DNA of 5,299 bases from an uncultured Bifidobacterium sp. (GCA_937874315.1 CALNAE010000008.1:1-5299), one strand, 5' to 3'. Numbered from the stretch's first letter, positions 1-5,299 are shown. Made by a program: numbers and translations. The notes: generated from the letters alone by a model not told the origin.

Positions 1-137
1 CGTGAACGCACACCGATGGGCGTCGCAATCGACTTTTGATGCTCGTCGTGTCCGTGGGTGTCGTGAATGTGTGCATCCAACGACGAGTCCTCAATAGGCG
101 AGGACCCGATCCCCACGGGCGCCATAACCGTACTCAT
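1..137 (-). CDS. 5' end of a divergent, unidentified gene (runs off left edge)
   Basis: Read on the - strand, an ATG at 137 opens a frame of 45 codons with no stop before the window edge. The predicted N-terminus begins MSTVMAPVGIGSSPIEDSS and continues into a His/Asp-rich polar stretch. About 31 of 45 codons end in G or C, as in the ara genes, which favours real coding. A weak G-run (GGGGG, + strand 147-151) lies 9 bases upstream of the ATG; a second in-frame ATG at 125 is an alternative start. No domain, signal peptide or membrane segment is visible in this fragment. Its position, divergent from araB and sharing an AT-rich control region with a LacI-type palindrome, would suit a regulator gene such as a LacI-family repressor, as is common beside bifidobacterial ara operons. 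However, no helix-turn-helix is seen in the visible residues, so the product is left unnamed. Confidence 0.5.
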   Translation of the reverse strand, partial: MSTVMAPVGIGSSPIEDSSLDAHIHDTHGHDEHQKSIATPIGVRS

Positions 138-181
138 TCGGCGCGGCCCCCAGAATCCCAGTGCAATCGACACACGGCGAA

Positions 182-210
182 TTGATTATTGATGGCTGAG
201 GAACTATGGT
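182..210 (+). promoter_or_regulatory. Candidate sigma70-type promoter of the araBDA operon
   Basis: TTGATT (182-187) and TATGGT (205-210) are separated by exactly 17 bases. Each hexamer matches 4 of 6 consensus positions. The start of transcription would fall near 216-218, leaving a leader of about 210 nt before araB and placing the palindrome at 224-237 immediately downstream. The surrounding 181-240 stretch is the most AT-rich part of the upstream region. On the other strand ATTATT (185-190) reads AATAAT, a possible -10 for the divergent gene, but it has no good -35. A weaker alternative + promoter is TTGAGT (243-248) with GAATAT (266-271). Confidence 0.5.
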
Positions 211-223
211 GATCAATAACATA

Positions 224-237
224 TGTGAGCGTTAACA
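224..237. promoter_or_regulatory. LacI-family type operator (candidate AraQ-like site)
   Basis: The sequence TGTGAGCGTTAACA is an imperfect 14-bp palindrome (5 of 7 half-site positions match) with the central CG typical of LacI/GalR-family operators. It begins about 7 bases after the predicted transcription start, a normal position for a repressor site. LacI-family regulators, notably AraQ, are known to control arabinose genes in bifidobacteria. Assigning this site to AraQ is inference from context and general motif shape, not from a motif scan. Confidence 0.5.
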
Positions 238-353
238 AGCTGTTGAGTTGTATGGATGCGGCTGGGAATATGCCGCGGTGATGGGCCCGTCGCATACGCG
301 GAGCAACGGATATGCGGCAGACCGAGCACGGAATGGCAGGACATCCGGCGGCG

Positions 354-377
354 GCTCCGCACACATTGACGCGGAGC
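354..377 (+). other. Leader hairpin upstream of araB
   Basis: GCTCCGC (354-360) and GCGGAGC (371-377) form a perfect 7-bp stem around a 10-base loop inside the predicted araB leader. No T-run follows, so it is not an intrinsic terminator. Further upstream, TGCCGC (271-276) can pair with GCGGCA (314-319). The leader therefore looks structured, but I recognise no known riboswitch class. Confidence 0.4.
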
Positions 378-392
378 GCTGAACGAGACGAG

Positions 393-406
393 CGTAAGCG
401 CTATTG
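393..406. promoter_or_regulatory. Weak second LacI-type palindrome just before the araB RBS
   Basis: CGTAAGCGCTATTG contains the perfect 6-bp core AGCGCT but matches at only 4 of 7 half-site positions. It lies about 170 bp downstream of the first palindrome, so it could be an auxiliary operator acting by looping or roadblock. The same bases form a small inverted repeat (AGCG-TAAG-CGCT, 391-402) close to the ribosome binding site. Either reading is speculative. Confidence 0.2.
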
Positions 407-413
407 ACAAGCG

Positions 414-419
414 AAGGAG
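414..419 (+). promoter_or_regulatory. araB ribosome binding site (decides the start)
   Basis: AAGGAG lies 8 bases before ATG 428. The frame is open further upstream to a TTG at 404, but that codon precedes this Shine-Dalgarno sequence and has none of its own. The start is therefore placed at 428. Confidence 0.85.
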
Positions 420-427
420 CGTGGACG

Positions 428-2371
428 ATGGTTAAGGAACAAGGCGGCGATGCCGATTCGCAGCAAGCCGATGCCCAAGCCGGCGTCGGAACCGTACGTG
501 GTTTCGATGGTGGCGATGCTGTCGGCGGCGTCGAATATTCGGACCAATTCGTCGTTCAGCGGACTCTCGCCGACATTCGCGCAGACAGAACCTCCTTGGG
601 CATCGAGTTCGGATCGACCCGCATCAAGGCGGTCCTGATCGACGGCGACGATTATCGGACCATTGCATCGGGCGAGCATGGTTGGGAAAACCACTTGGAG
701 AACGGTCTATGGACCTACCCGCTTGAAGAAGTGTGGTCTGGTCTTCAGGATGCGTATGCCAAGCTCGCCGAAGATGTGATGAACACCTATGGCGAACGGT
801 TGACCAGCGTCGGCGCCATCGGGTTCTCTGCGATGATGCACGGCTATCTCGCCTTCGACGCGTCGGACGATCTGCTGGTGCCGTTCCGCACCTGGCGCAA
901 CACCAACACCGGCGAAGCGCACCGCAAGTTGTCCGACTTGTTCCAGACGAACATCCCCGAGCGTTGGTCCATCGCCCATCTGTATCAGTGCATCCTCAAT
1001 GGCGAGGACCACGTGCCGCATGTGTCGTTCCTCACCACCCTCGCCGGTTACGTCCATTGGCGCCTTACTGGGGAGCGGGTGCTTGGCGTAGGCGACGCCT
1101 CCGGAATGTTCCCGATCGACCCGAGGACGCATACGTGGGATGCCGGGCTGCTGAACCGATTCGAGACCATCCCGGAGGTCGCCGCCGAGCCTTGGCGGAT
1201 CGGCGACATTCTGCCTCGTCCGTTGGTCGCCGGCGAGCCCGCCGGAACGTTGACTTCGCAGGGTGCCAGGCTGATCGATCCGACCGGCGTTTTGCGGCCC
1301 GGCATTCCGCTCGCTGCGCCGGAAGGCGACGCCGGTACCGGCATGGTCGCCACGAATTCGGTGCGGGTACGCACGGGCAATGTCTCGGCGGGCACCTCGA
1401 TCTTCGCCATGGTCGTGCTCGAGCACAAACTCGCTCGACTGCACCCCGAGGTCGACATCGTGGCTACTCCTGCCGGCGATCTCGCAGGCATGAGCCATGC
1501 CAATAACTTCACCTCGGATCTGAACGCCTGGGTCAAGGTGTTCGGCCAATTCGCGACGGCCATCGGCGCGGACGTCAGCACCAATGATCTGTACGCCACG
1601 TTGTTCTCGGCCGCTATTGGCCACGATGCCGATGCGAACGCCGGCGGACTGCTCAACTACTGCTTCTACTCCGGTGAGTTTCTTGCCAATCTGGATGAAG
1701 GTCGTCCGGTCTTCGCTCGCGGCCCGGAGTCGCGGATGTCATTGGCCAATTTCATGCGCGCCCAGCTGTTCGGTGCGTTCTCCCCGGTCAAGATCGGCAT
1801 GGACGTGATGACTAAGGATGAGCACGTCAAGGTCGATTCATTGGTCGGACATGGCGGAATCTTTACGACGCCCGAGGTCGCGCAGCGGATCCTGGCCGCC
1901 GCATTCGATACCCCGATCACGGTGATGTCCACGGCTGCCGAGGGCGGCGCGTGGGGGATGGCCGTGCTGGCAGACTATCTGCGACACAGTGCGATGCCGC
2001 TGGCGGACTACCTTGATACACAGGTTTTCGCGGGCGCACAATCCACGACATGCAAACCGGATCCACAGGATGTCAGAGGATTCGAGGATTACTTCGCGAG
2101 GTTCATGCGAGGGCTGCCCATCGAACATGCCGCGGTGAAGGCGATTGCCTTGGAATCCGACGCCACGATCGGCAGATTCTCCAAACCGGTCGGGGCTTAT
2201 GACGCTGCTGGGGGCAACGAGCCCGGTGATTCCGCCGAGTCCGTCGTGCCCACCGAATTCGGTAGCCTTGGTAGCCTTGGTAACCCCGATGACCTCGGTC
2301 AACTCGCCAATTCTGCCAATCCCGCCAGCTCCAGTAATCCCCGCACAGCAAGCAAAGGAAAGGAACAATAA
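428..2371 (+). CDS. araB: FGGY-family carbohydrate kinase, L-ribulokinase role (araB)
   Basis: The 647-residue cytoplasmic protein is assigned to ATP-dependent phosphorylation of L-ribulose to L-ribulose-5-phosphate. The FGGY core is clear. A phosphate-1 motif LGIEFGSTRIKA lies at 57-68 and a sugar-binding segment around MMHGYLAFD (136-144) with RTWRNT (154-159). EGDAGTGM (299-306) holds the probable catalytic base D301. The C-terminal ATPase lobe has VGHGG (473-477) and AAEGGAWGMA (503-512), which replace the usual adenine-binding GG(G/A) and EGAALGAA-like motifs. The sequence resembles the xylulokinase-like FGGY branch rather than the classical enterobacterial AraB. The ribulokinase role therefore rests on its place between the promoter and araD/araA; xylulose kinase activity is the alternative. 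About 55 residues precede the core and about 70 low-complexity Gly/Ser/Asn/Pro residues follow it, making it longer than the usual 500-550 residues. Its TAA overlaps the araD ATG. Confidence 0.9.
   Translation: MVKEQGGDADSQQADAQAGVGTVRGFDGGDAVGGVEYSDQFVVQRTLADIRADRTSLGIEFGSTRIKAVLIDGDDYRTIASGEHGWENHLENGLWTYPLEEVWSGLQDAYAKLAEDVMNTYGERLTSVGAIGFSAMMHGYLAFDASDDLLVPFRTWRNTNTGEAHRKLSDLFQTNIPERWSIAHLYQCILNGEDHVPHVSFLTTLAGYVHWRLTGERVLGVGDASGMFPIDPRTHTWDAGLLNRFETIPEVAAEPWRIGDILPRPLVAGEPAGTLTSQGARLIDPTGVLRPGIPLAAPEGDAGTGMVATNSVRVRTGNVSAGTSIFAMVVLEHKLARLHPEVDIVATPAGDLAGMSHANNFTSDLNAWVKVFGQFATAIGADVSTNDLYATLFSAAIGHDADANAGGLLNYCFYSGEFLANLDEGRPVFARGPESRMSLANFMRAQLFGAFSPVKIGMDVMTKDEHVKVDSLVGHGGIFTTPEVAQRILAAAFDTPITVMSTAAEGGAWGMAVLADYLRHSAMPLADYLDTQVFAGAQSTTCKPDPQDVRGFEDYFARFMRGLPIEHAAVKAIALESDATIGRFSKPVGAYDAAGGNEPGDSAESVVPTEFGSLGSLGNPDDLGQLANSANPASSSNPRTASKGKEQ
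2261..2285 (+). repeat. 9-bp tandem repeat inside the araB 3' tail
   Basis: Two exact copies of GGTAGCCTT (2261-2269, 2270-2278) are followed by a partial third, GGTAACC. They encode GSLGSLGNP (612-620) in the low-complexity C-terminal tail of AraB. The unit is a multiple of three, so copy-number change would keep the frame. Replication slippage is a likely origin. Confidence 0.8.
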
Positions 2372-2373
2372 TG
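2354..2373 (+). promoter_or_regulatory. Double RBS and TAATG overlap at araB/araD junction
   Basis: Two purine-rich Shine-Dalgarno sequences (AAAGGA at 2354-2359 and again at 2359-2364) lie within the last araB codons. The nearer ends 6 bases before the araD ATG (2371). The araB stop TAA (2369-2371) shares its last A with that ATG, an arrangement typical of translational coupling. Confidence 0.85.
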
Positions 2374-3063
2374 GCAACGCTAGCCGATTTTGGCCCCGAG
2401 GTGCGGGCCGAAGTCAAACAAGTGCGCGAGGTCGTCGCTTCGCTGCATGAACAACTGCTCAAATGGAACCTCGTCGTTTGGACCGCGGGGAACGTCTCCC
2501 AACGCCTACGCACCGCCGATCTGCTTGTCATCAAACCTTCCGGCGTGCGTTATGACTATCTGACACCGGCCTCGATGGTCGTATGCGATCTCGATGGCAA
2601 TGTGGTGGACGGAACGGAGGCTCCTTCATCTGACACGGCGTCGCATGCATACATCTACCGTCATATGCCCGACGTTTACGGCGTCGTCCATACCCATTCG
2701 ACCTATGCCACCGCGTGGGCCGCGACCGGTCAGAATGTGCCCTGCGGCCTGACCATGATGGGTGATGAATTCGGCGGCCCCATACCCGTCGGTCCGTTCA
2801 AGCTCATCGGCTCCGAGGCCATCGGCGAAGGGGTGGTCGAAACGCTTAAACGCTACCCGCATTCTCCGGCCGTTCTCATGCAGAACCACGGCCCGTTCAC
2901 CATAGGCAAGGACGCCGAAGGCGCGGTCAAGGCAGCCGCCATGACCGAGGAGGTCGCCCACACCATGTGGGCGGCGCGTCAGCTTGGCGACATCATCGAA
3001 ATACCCCAGGAGGATGTCGACAAACTCAACGACCGTTATCAGCACGTCTACGGACAGCACTGA
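2371..3063 (+). CDS. araD: L-ribulose-5-phosphate 4-epimerase
   Basis: The 230-residue cytoplasmic enzyme of the class II aldolase/adducin family converts L-ribulose-5-phosphate to D-xylulose-5-phosphate by retro-aldol cleavage at a metal centre. The length matches E. coli AraD (231 residues). Phosphate-binding loops GNVS (40-43) and KPSG (55-58) are present. The metal ligands are all found: D88 in SSDT, H107 and H109 in HTHS, and H173 in NHG. They correspond to D76, H95, H97 and H171 of E. coli AraD. D132 and the near-terminal Y227 in YGQ match the E. coli catalytic pair D120 and Y229. Having both HTH and the C-terminal YGQ supports AraD over fuculose-1-phosphate aldolase. It overlaps araB by one base and is followed by a structured 180-base gap before araA. 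Confidence 0.96.
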   Translation: MATLADFGPEVRAEVKQVREVVASLHEQLLKWNLVVWTAGNVSQRLRTADLLVIKPSGVRYDYLTPASMVVCDLDGNVVDGTEAPSSDTASHAYIYRHMPDVYGVVHTHSTYATAWAATGQNVPCGLTMMGDEFGGPIPVGPFKLIGSEAIGEGVVETLKRYPHSPAVLMQNHGPFTIGKDAEGAVKAAAMTEEVAHTMWAARQLGDIIEIPQEDVDKLNDRYQHVYGQH

Positions 3064-3067
3064 ACAC

Positions 3068-3116
3068 GGTCTGTTCGGTGAACGATTCGTTCGGTGAACG
3101 GTCTGTCCGGTGAAAC
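3068..3116 (+). repeat. Three tandem 16-bp repeats in the araD-araA spacer
   Basis: The units are GGTCTGTTCGGTGAAC (3068-3083), GATTCGTTCGGTGAAC (3084-3099) and GGTCTGTCCGGTGAAAC (3100-3116, one base longer). Units 1 and 2 each contain GTTC-GGT-GAAC, a small stem-loop. Across unit boundaries lie a perfect odd palindrome GAACGA-T-TCGTTC (3080-3092) and GAACA-CGGTC-TGTTC (3062-3076). The array starts right after the araD stop codon and does not encode a protein that I can support. Confidence 0.85.
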
Positions 3117-3226
3117 GTGGCCATGCTCATGGATATGCCGATTCTCCGAGCGGCCCGCGCACCGGGAGACGCACTCACCGGGCGATCCCAACCATTGAAG
3201 ACATCAATCTATCCAACAACGAAGTG

Positions 3227-3231
3227 AAGGA
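3227..3231 (+). promoter_or_regulatory. araA ribosome binding site with long spacing
   Basis: AAGGA lies 12 bases before ATG 3244, longer than the 6-8 bases at araB and araD. No other in-frame start codon sits near this sequence, so the ATG at 3244 stands. Confidence 0.7.
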
Positions 3232-3243
3232 ACAGAACATATC

Positions 3244-4776
3244 ATGGCACTCGCGAATACAACACTCGCAAATCCATTCGAAGGCAAGGAAATCTGGTTC
3301 GGCGTCGGTTCGCAGGACCTCTACGGCGAAGAGGCGTTGCGTCAGGTCGCGGCTCAATCCGTCGAAATCGTCGATGCGCTGAACGCCACCGGCACGATCC
3401 CGGTCAAGCTTGTACTGAAGCCAACGCTCAAATCCTCCGATTCCGTGCGACAGTTCATGGCCGACGCCACGTCCGACGACCGCTGCATCGGCGTGATCGC
3501 ATGGATGCATACCTTCTCTCCGGCGAAGATGTGGATCCGTGGCCTTGAGGCCTTGCGCAAGCCGCTGCTGCAACTCAACACGCAGCATCACCAGGAGATT
3601 CCATGGGACAGCATCGACATGGACTTCATGAATCTCAACCAGTCGGCGCATGGTGATCGCGAATTCGGCTACATCGTCACCCGTCTGGGCATTCCTCGCA
3701 AAATCGTCGTCGGTCACTACACCGATCCTGAGGTCGCCGAGAAGATCGGCACCTGGGCCCGTGCCTGCGCCGGCTGGGACGCTTCGAACTCCATGAAAGT
3801 CATGCGTTGGGGCGACAACATGCGCAACGTCGCCGTCACCGAAGGCGATAAGACCGAAGCCGAGCGCGTGTTCGGCGCATCCATCAATACCTGGGCGGTC
3901 AACGAGCTCGTATCCTATGTTGACGCCGTCAAAGACGCACAGGTCAAGGAGTTGATCGAGGATTACAAGGCGAAGTACGACGTCGCCCCGGAGCTGCTCG
4001 GCGCCCGCTACGACGAGCTGTTCACCGCCGCCAAGGAAGAGGCGGGCATGGTGAACATGATGAACGCCTATGGCACCACCGCCGGAGTCGACAACTTCGA
4101 GGATCTCGGCACGTTAAGCCAGCTCCCCGGCGTCGCACCGCAGCGTTTCCCCGCGGAATACGGCTGGGGATTCTCCGCCGAGGGCGACTGGAAGACCGCC
4201 GTTCTCGTGCGCATCGGTTCGGTGATGGGCTACGGTCTTGAGGGTGGCGCTTCCCTGATGGAGGACTACTCGTACAACTTCGTCCCGGGTCACGAGATGG
4301 ACATGGGCTCGCACATGCTTGAGGTGTCGCCGTCCATCGGCTCCATCGCAAAGCCGAAGCTGGAAATCCATCCTCTTGGCATCGGCGGCAAGGCGGATCC
4401 CGTGCGTTTGGTCTTCACCGGCAAGCCGAAGCGGGGTGCGGTCGTCATCTCCATGGCTGATATGCGCGAACGATTCCGGCTACTCATGGACGTGGTCGAT
4501 GTCGTCGAGCCCGAGGGTTCCCTCAAGATGCTGCCGTGCGCGCGAGCGCTGTGGAAGCCGCGCCCGAGCCTCAAGGTGGCTGCGGAATGCTGGCTGCGCG
4601 CCGGCGGCTCCCACCACACCTGCATGACCACGTCGGTAGGACGTGAAGCGTGGGAGGACTTCGCCCGCATTGCAGGCGTCGAACTCGCCACCATAGACGA
4701 GCATACCGAGCCGCGTGCATTCGAGCGCGAGCTGGAGCTCAATGAAATAATGCATCGCCTGAATAACCAGCACTGA
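3244..4776 (+). CDS. araA: L-arabinose isomerase
   Basis: The 510-residue cytoplasmic, Mn-dependent isomerase converts L-arabinose to L-ribulose, the first step of the pathway. The length fits the family (about 470-510). The N-terminal segment GVGSQDLYG (20-28) carries the substrate-site Q24 and L26. The metal and catalytic residues are intact: E313 in FSAEGDWK, E340 in MEDYSYNF, H357 in GSHMLEV and H457 in SHHTC. They correspond to E306, E333, H350 and H450 of E. coli AraA with a constant offset of seven. The first dozen residues (ALANTTLANPF) carry a short internal duplication before the conserved NPFEGKEIWFGVGS start. araA is the last gene of the operon, set apart from araD by the repeat-bearing spacer and followed by a strong terminator. 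Confidence 0.98.
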   Translation: MALANTTLANPFEGKEIWFGVGSQDLYGEEALRQVAAQSVEIVDALNATGTIPVKLVLKPTLKSSDSVRQFMADATSDDRCIGVIAWMHTFSPAKMWIRGLEALRKPLLQLNTQHHQEIPWDSIDMDFMNLNQSAHGDREFGYIVTRLGIPRKIVVGHYTDPEVAEKIGTWARACAGWDASNSMKVMRWGDNMRNVAVTEGDKTEAERVFGASINTWAVNELVSYVDAVKDAQVKELIEDYKAKYDVAPELLGARYDELFTAAKEEAGMVNMMNAYGTTAGVDNFEDLGTLSQLPGVAPQRFPAEYGWGFSAEGDWKTAVLVRIGSVMGYGLEGGASLMEDYSYNFVPGHEMDMGSHMLEVSPSIGSIAKPKLEIHPLGIGGKADPVRLVFTGKPKRGAVVISMADMRERFRLLMDVVDVVEPEGSLKMLPCARALWKPRPSLKVAAECWLRAGGSHHTCMTTSVGREAWEDFARIAGVELATIDEHTEPRAFERELELNEIMHRLNNQH

Positions 4777-4789
4777 TCATCGGTTGAAT

Positions 4790-4819
4790 CTCACCCTGAA
4801 CCCCATCTCTTTCGGTGAG
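4790..4819 (+). other. Hairpin between araA stop and the terminator
   Basis: CTCACC (4790-4795) pairs with GGTGAG (4814-4819), and GAA (4798-4800) with TTC (4811-4813), giving a 9-bp stem with a 2-base bulge and a 10-base loop. No T-run follows. It may protect the mRNA 3' end together with the downstream terminator. Confidence 0.4.
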
Positions 4820-4838
4820 CATCCGGACATTGCCGGGC

Positions 4839-4886
4839 ACTGGTCCCGTTCGTCGTAGCCAATGCGGCGAGCGGGACCGGTTTTCT
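4839..4886 (+). terminator. Rho-independent terminator of araBDA
   Basis: Arms 4840-4855 and 4865-4880 form a 16-bp stem with three G-U wobbles around a 9-base loop (TAGCCAATG). A further A-U pair forms at the base, and the stem is followed by TTTTCT. It lies 63 bases after the araA stop codon and is the natural end of the operon transcript. Confidence 0.9.
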
Positions 4887-5150
4887 CATATGGATTGTGA
4901 GTTCGTCGGGACCGAGTGTCTTGCAAAATCGCCGTGTTTATATGCTTTCCGCGCTCGAGTACCGGGCATTTCCAGTCTTCTTTCCTCGCGTCTTCCTCAA
5001 TTGAGGTCTCGCAGTCTCTTATTCTTCTTTACTTCAATTTGTCCCACTGTTCTCCTCTTCATTCTCCATTCCCGACTTTTCTGACAATTTCTCGTTCTTT
5101 AACCCCCTCTACTCACTAATTCCTTCCCTGCCTTCCCCATATTCCGGCTG
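4887..5150. other. Non-coding stretch with a pyrimidine-biased tract
   Basis: No credible gene is seen. From 4971 to 5140 only 37 of 170 bases are purines on the + strand, and only 14 are G. This differs sharply from the G/C-rich coding DNA nearby. A perfect 12-bp palindrome CCTCAATTGAGG sits at 4995-5006. Open frames here give unstructured Ser/Leu/Phe-rich translations caused by the composition. The tract lies between the araBDA terminator and an opposite-strand terminator, so it probably belongs to a convergent intergenic region. Confidence 0.6.
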
Positions 5151-5299
5151 TAGTGGGCGGATTTTTGCTTCAGTGGGCGTTTCCTCAAGTAGTCTTGCGC
5201 ATTCAAAAAAAGGGAATGGCGGTTTTCCGCCATTCCCCGACATCTCACATCTACGAATTGAGCACTCAGACCGACTCCGGCCCGAAAATCCGCCCACTA
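5151..5299. repeat. 149-bp unit with perfect 15-bp terminal inverted repeats
   Basis: TAGTGGGCGGATTTT (5151-5165) recurs exactly in inverted orientation at 5285-5299, the last base of the window. An extra direct copy of the core AGTGGGCG lies at 5172-5179, 20 bp after the first. Inside is the perfect hairpin at 5212-5237. The unit could be a small non-autonomous mobile element (MITE-like) or an extragenic repeat. The outermost TA could be either part of the repeat or a target duplication. The right flank is not visible, so this cannot be settled here. Confidence 0.6.
5205..5237 (-). terminator. Rho-independent terminator for a gene entering from the right
   Basis: GGGAATGGCGG (5212-5222) and CCGCCATTCCC (5227-5237) are a perfect 11-bp stem with a 4-base loop. 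On the - strand the stem is followed by seven T residues (seven A on the + strand, 5205-5211). On the + strand no T-run follows. This implies transcription from the right toward araA, with the terminated gene lying beyond the window edge. Confidence 0.8.

Larger units (their letters stand above)
3064..3243 (+). other. araD-araA intergenic spacer, structured, no gene
   Basis: After the 16-bp repeats come an inverted repeat CCATG-CT-CATGG (3121-3132), a GC-rich foldback in which CCCG pairs with CGGG around 3152-3164, and TCACCGG (3175-3181), which can pair with CCGGTGA of the third repeat unit (3107-3113). No T-run follows any of these, so none is an intrinsic terminator, and I see no convincing promoter for araA. 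The spacer more likely modulates mRNA processing, stability or partial read-through within one operon. Confidence 0.5.

Noticed and set aside
404..409. Perfect -35 hexamer TTGACA just upstream of araB
   Set aside because: No -10-like sequence lies 16-18 bases downstream, where the araB start codon already sits.
404..427. TTG start at 404 for araB, giving eight more residues
   Set aside because: It precedes the strong AAGGAG at 414-419 and has no ribosome binding site of its own; ATG 428 is correctly spaced.
733..1506. 257-codon + strand frame within araB
   Set aside because: Arg-rich out-of-frame shadow of the FGGY kinase; no domain or ribosome binding site.
707..1624. Long (305-codon) open frame on the - strand inside araB
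   Set aside because: It is an antisense shadow of a clearly conserved kinase in GC-rich DNA, with an Arg/Gly/Asp-rich translation and no recognisable domain.
3068..3116. Repeat array considered as CRISPR
   Set aside because: Units are 16 bp, directly abutting with no spacers, and no cas genes are present.
3110..3382. 90-codon + strand frame spanning the araD-araA spacer into araA
   Set aside because: It overlaps the araA start in another frame and its translation is composition-driven; the araA frame is certain.
4815..5084. 89-codon + strand frame downstream of araA
   Set aside because: It runs through the operon terminator hairpin; its Ser/Leu/Phe-rich end merely reflects the pyrimidine tract.
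5109..5297. 62-codon - strand frame at the right edge
   Set aside because: It runs through the perfect hairpin and T-run of the - strand terminator and begins inside the terminal inverted repeat.

Overview
The window carries a complete L-arabinose catabolic operon, araB-araD-araA, on the + strand. It is flanked on the left by the start of a divergent gene and on the right by a non-coding, structure-rich intergenic region. The high GC content, G/C-ending codons, strong AAGGA-type ribosome binding sites and protein sequences (an araA beginning NPFEGKEIWFGVGSQDLYG, and a xylulokinase-like FGGY enzyme in the araB position) point to an actinobacterium. From memory of related proteins, Bifidobacterium is by far the best fit. 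I could not run a search, so the species is not assigned.

Layout: 1-137 (-) is the 5' end of a divergent, unidentified gene that runs off the left edge. Positions 138-427 hold the shared control region: a sigma70-like promoter (182-210), a LacI-type palindrome just downstream of the predicted start (224-237), a long structured leader with a second, weaker palindrome, and the araB ribosome binding site. araB (428-2371) and araD (2371-3063) overlap by one base in TAATG, so they are probably translationally coupled. A 180-base gap (3064-3243) with a triplicated 16-bp repeat and competing hairpins separates araD from araA (3244-4776). A strong rho-independent terminator follows at 4839-4886. Positions 4887-5299 have no credible gene. 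They contain a strongly pyrimidine-biased tract and then a 149-bp unit bounded by perfect 15-bp inverted repeats, which encloses a perfect 11-bp hairpin that reads as a terminator for the - strand.

The genes act in sequence. AraA isomerises L-arabinose to L-ribulose, the FGGY kinase AraB phosphorylates it to L-ribulose-5-phosphate, and AraD epimerises that to D-xylulose-5-phosphate. In bifidobacteria this product feeds the phosphoketolase ('bifid') shunt. No transporter or arabinosidase gene lies in the window. Control is probably by a LacI-family repressor rather than an AraC protein; in bifidobacteria the LacI-family regulator AraQ is known to control ara genes.

I found no new multi-gene system here; the core is a known pathway. 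The parts most worth a second look are the long low-complexity tails on the kinase, the repeat/hairpin spacer between araD and araA, and the inverted-repeat unit at the right edge.
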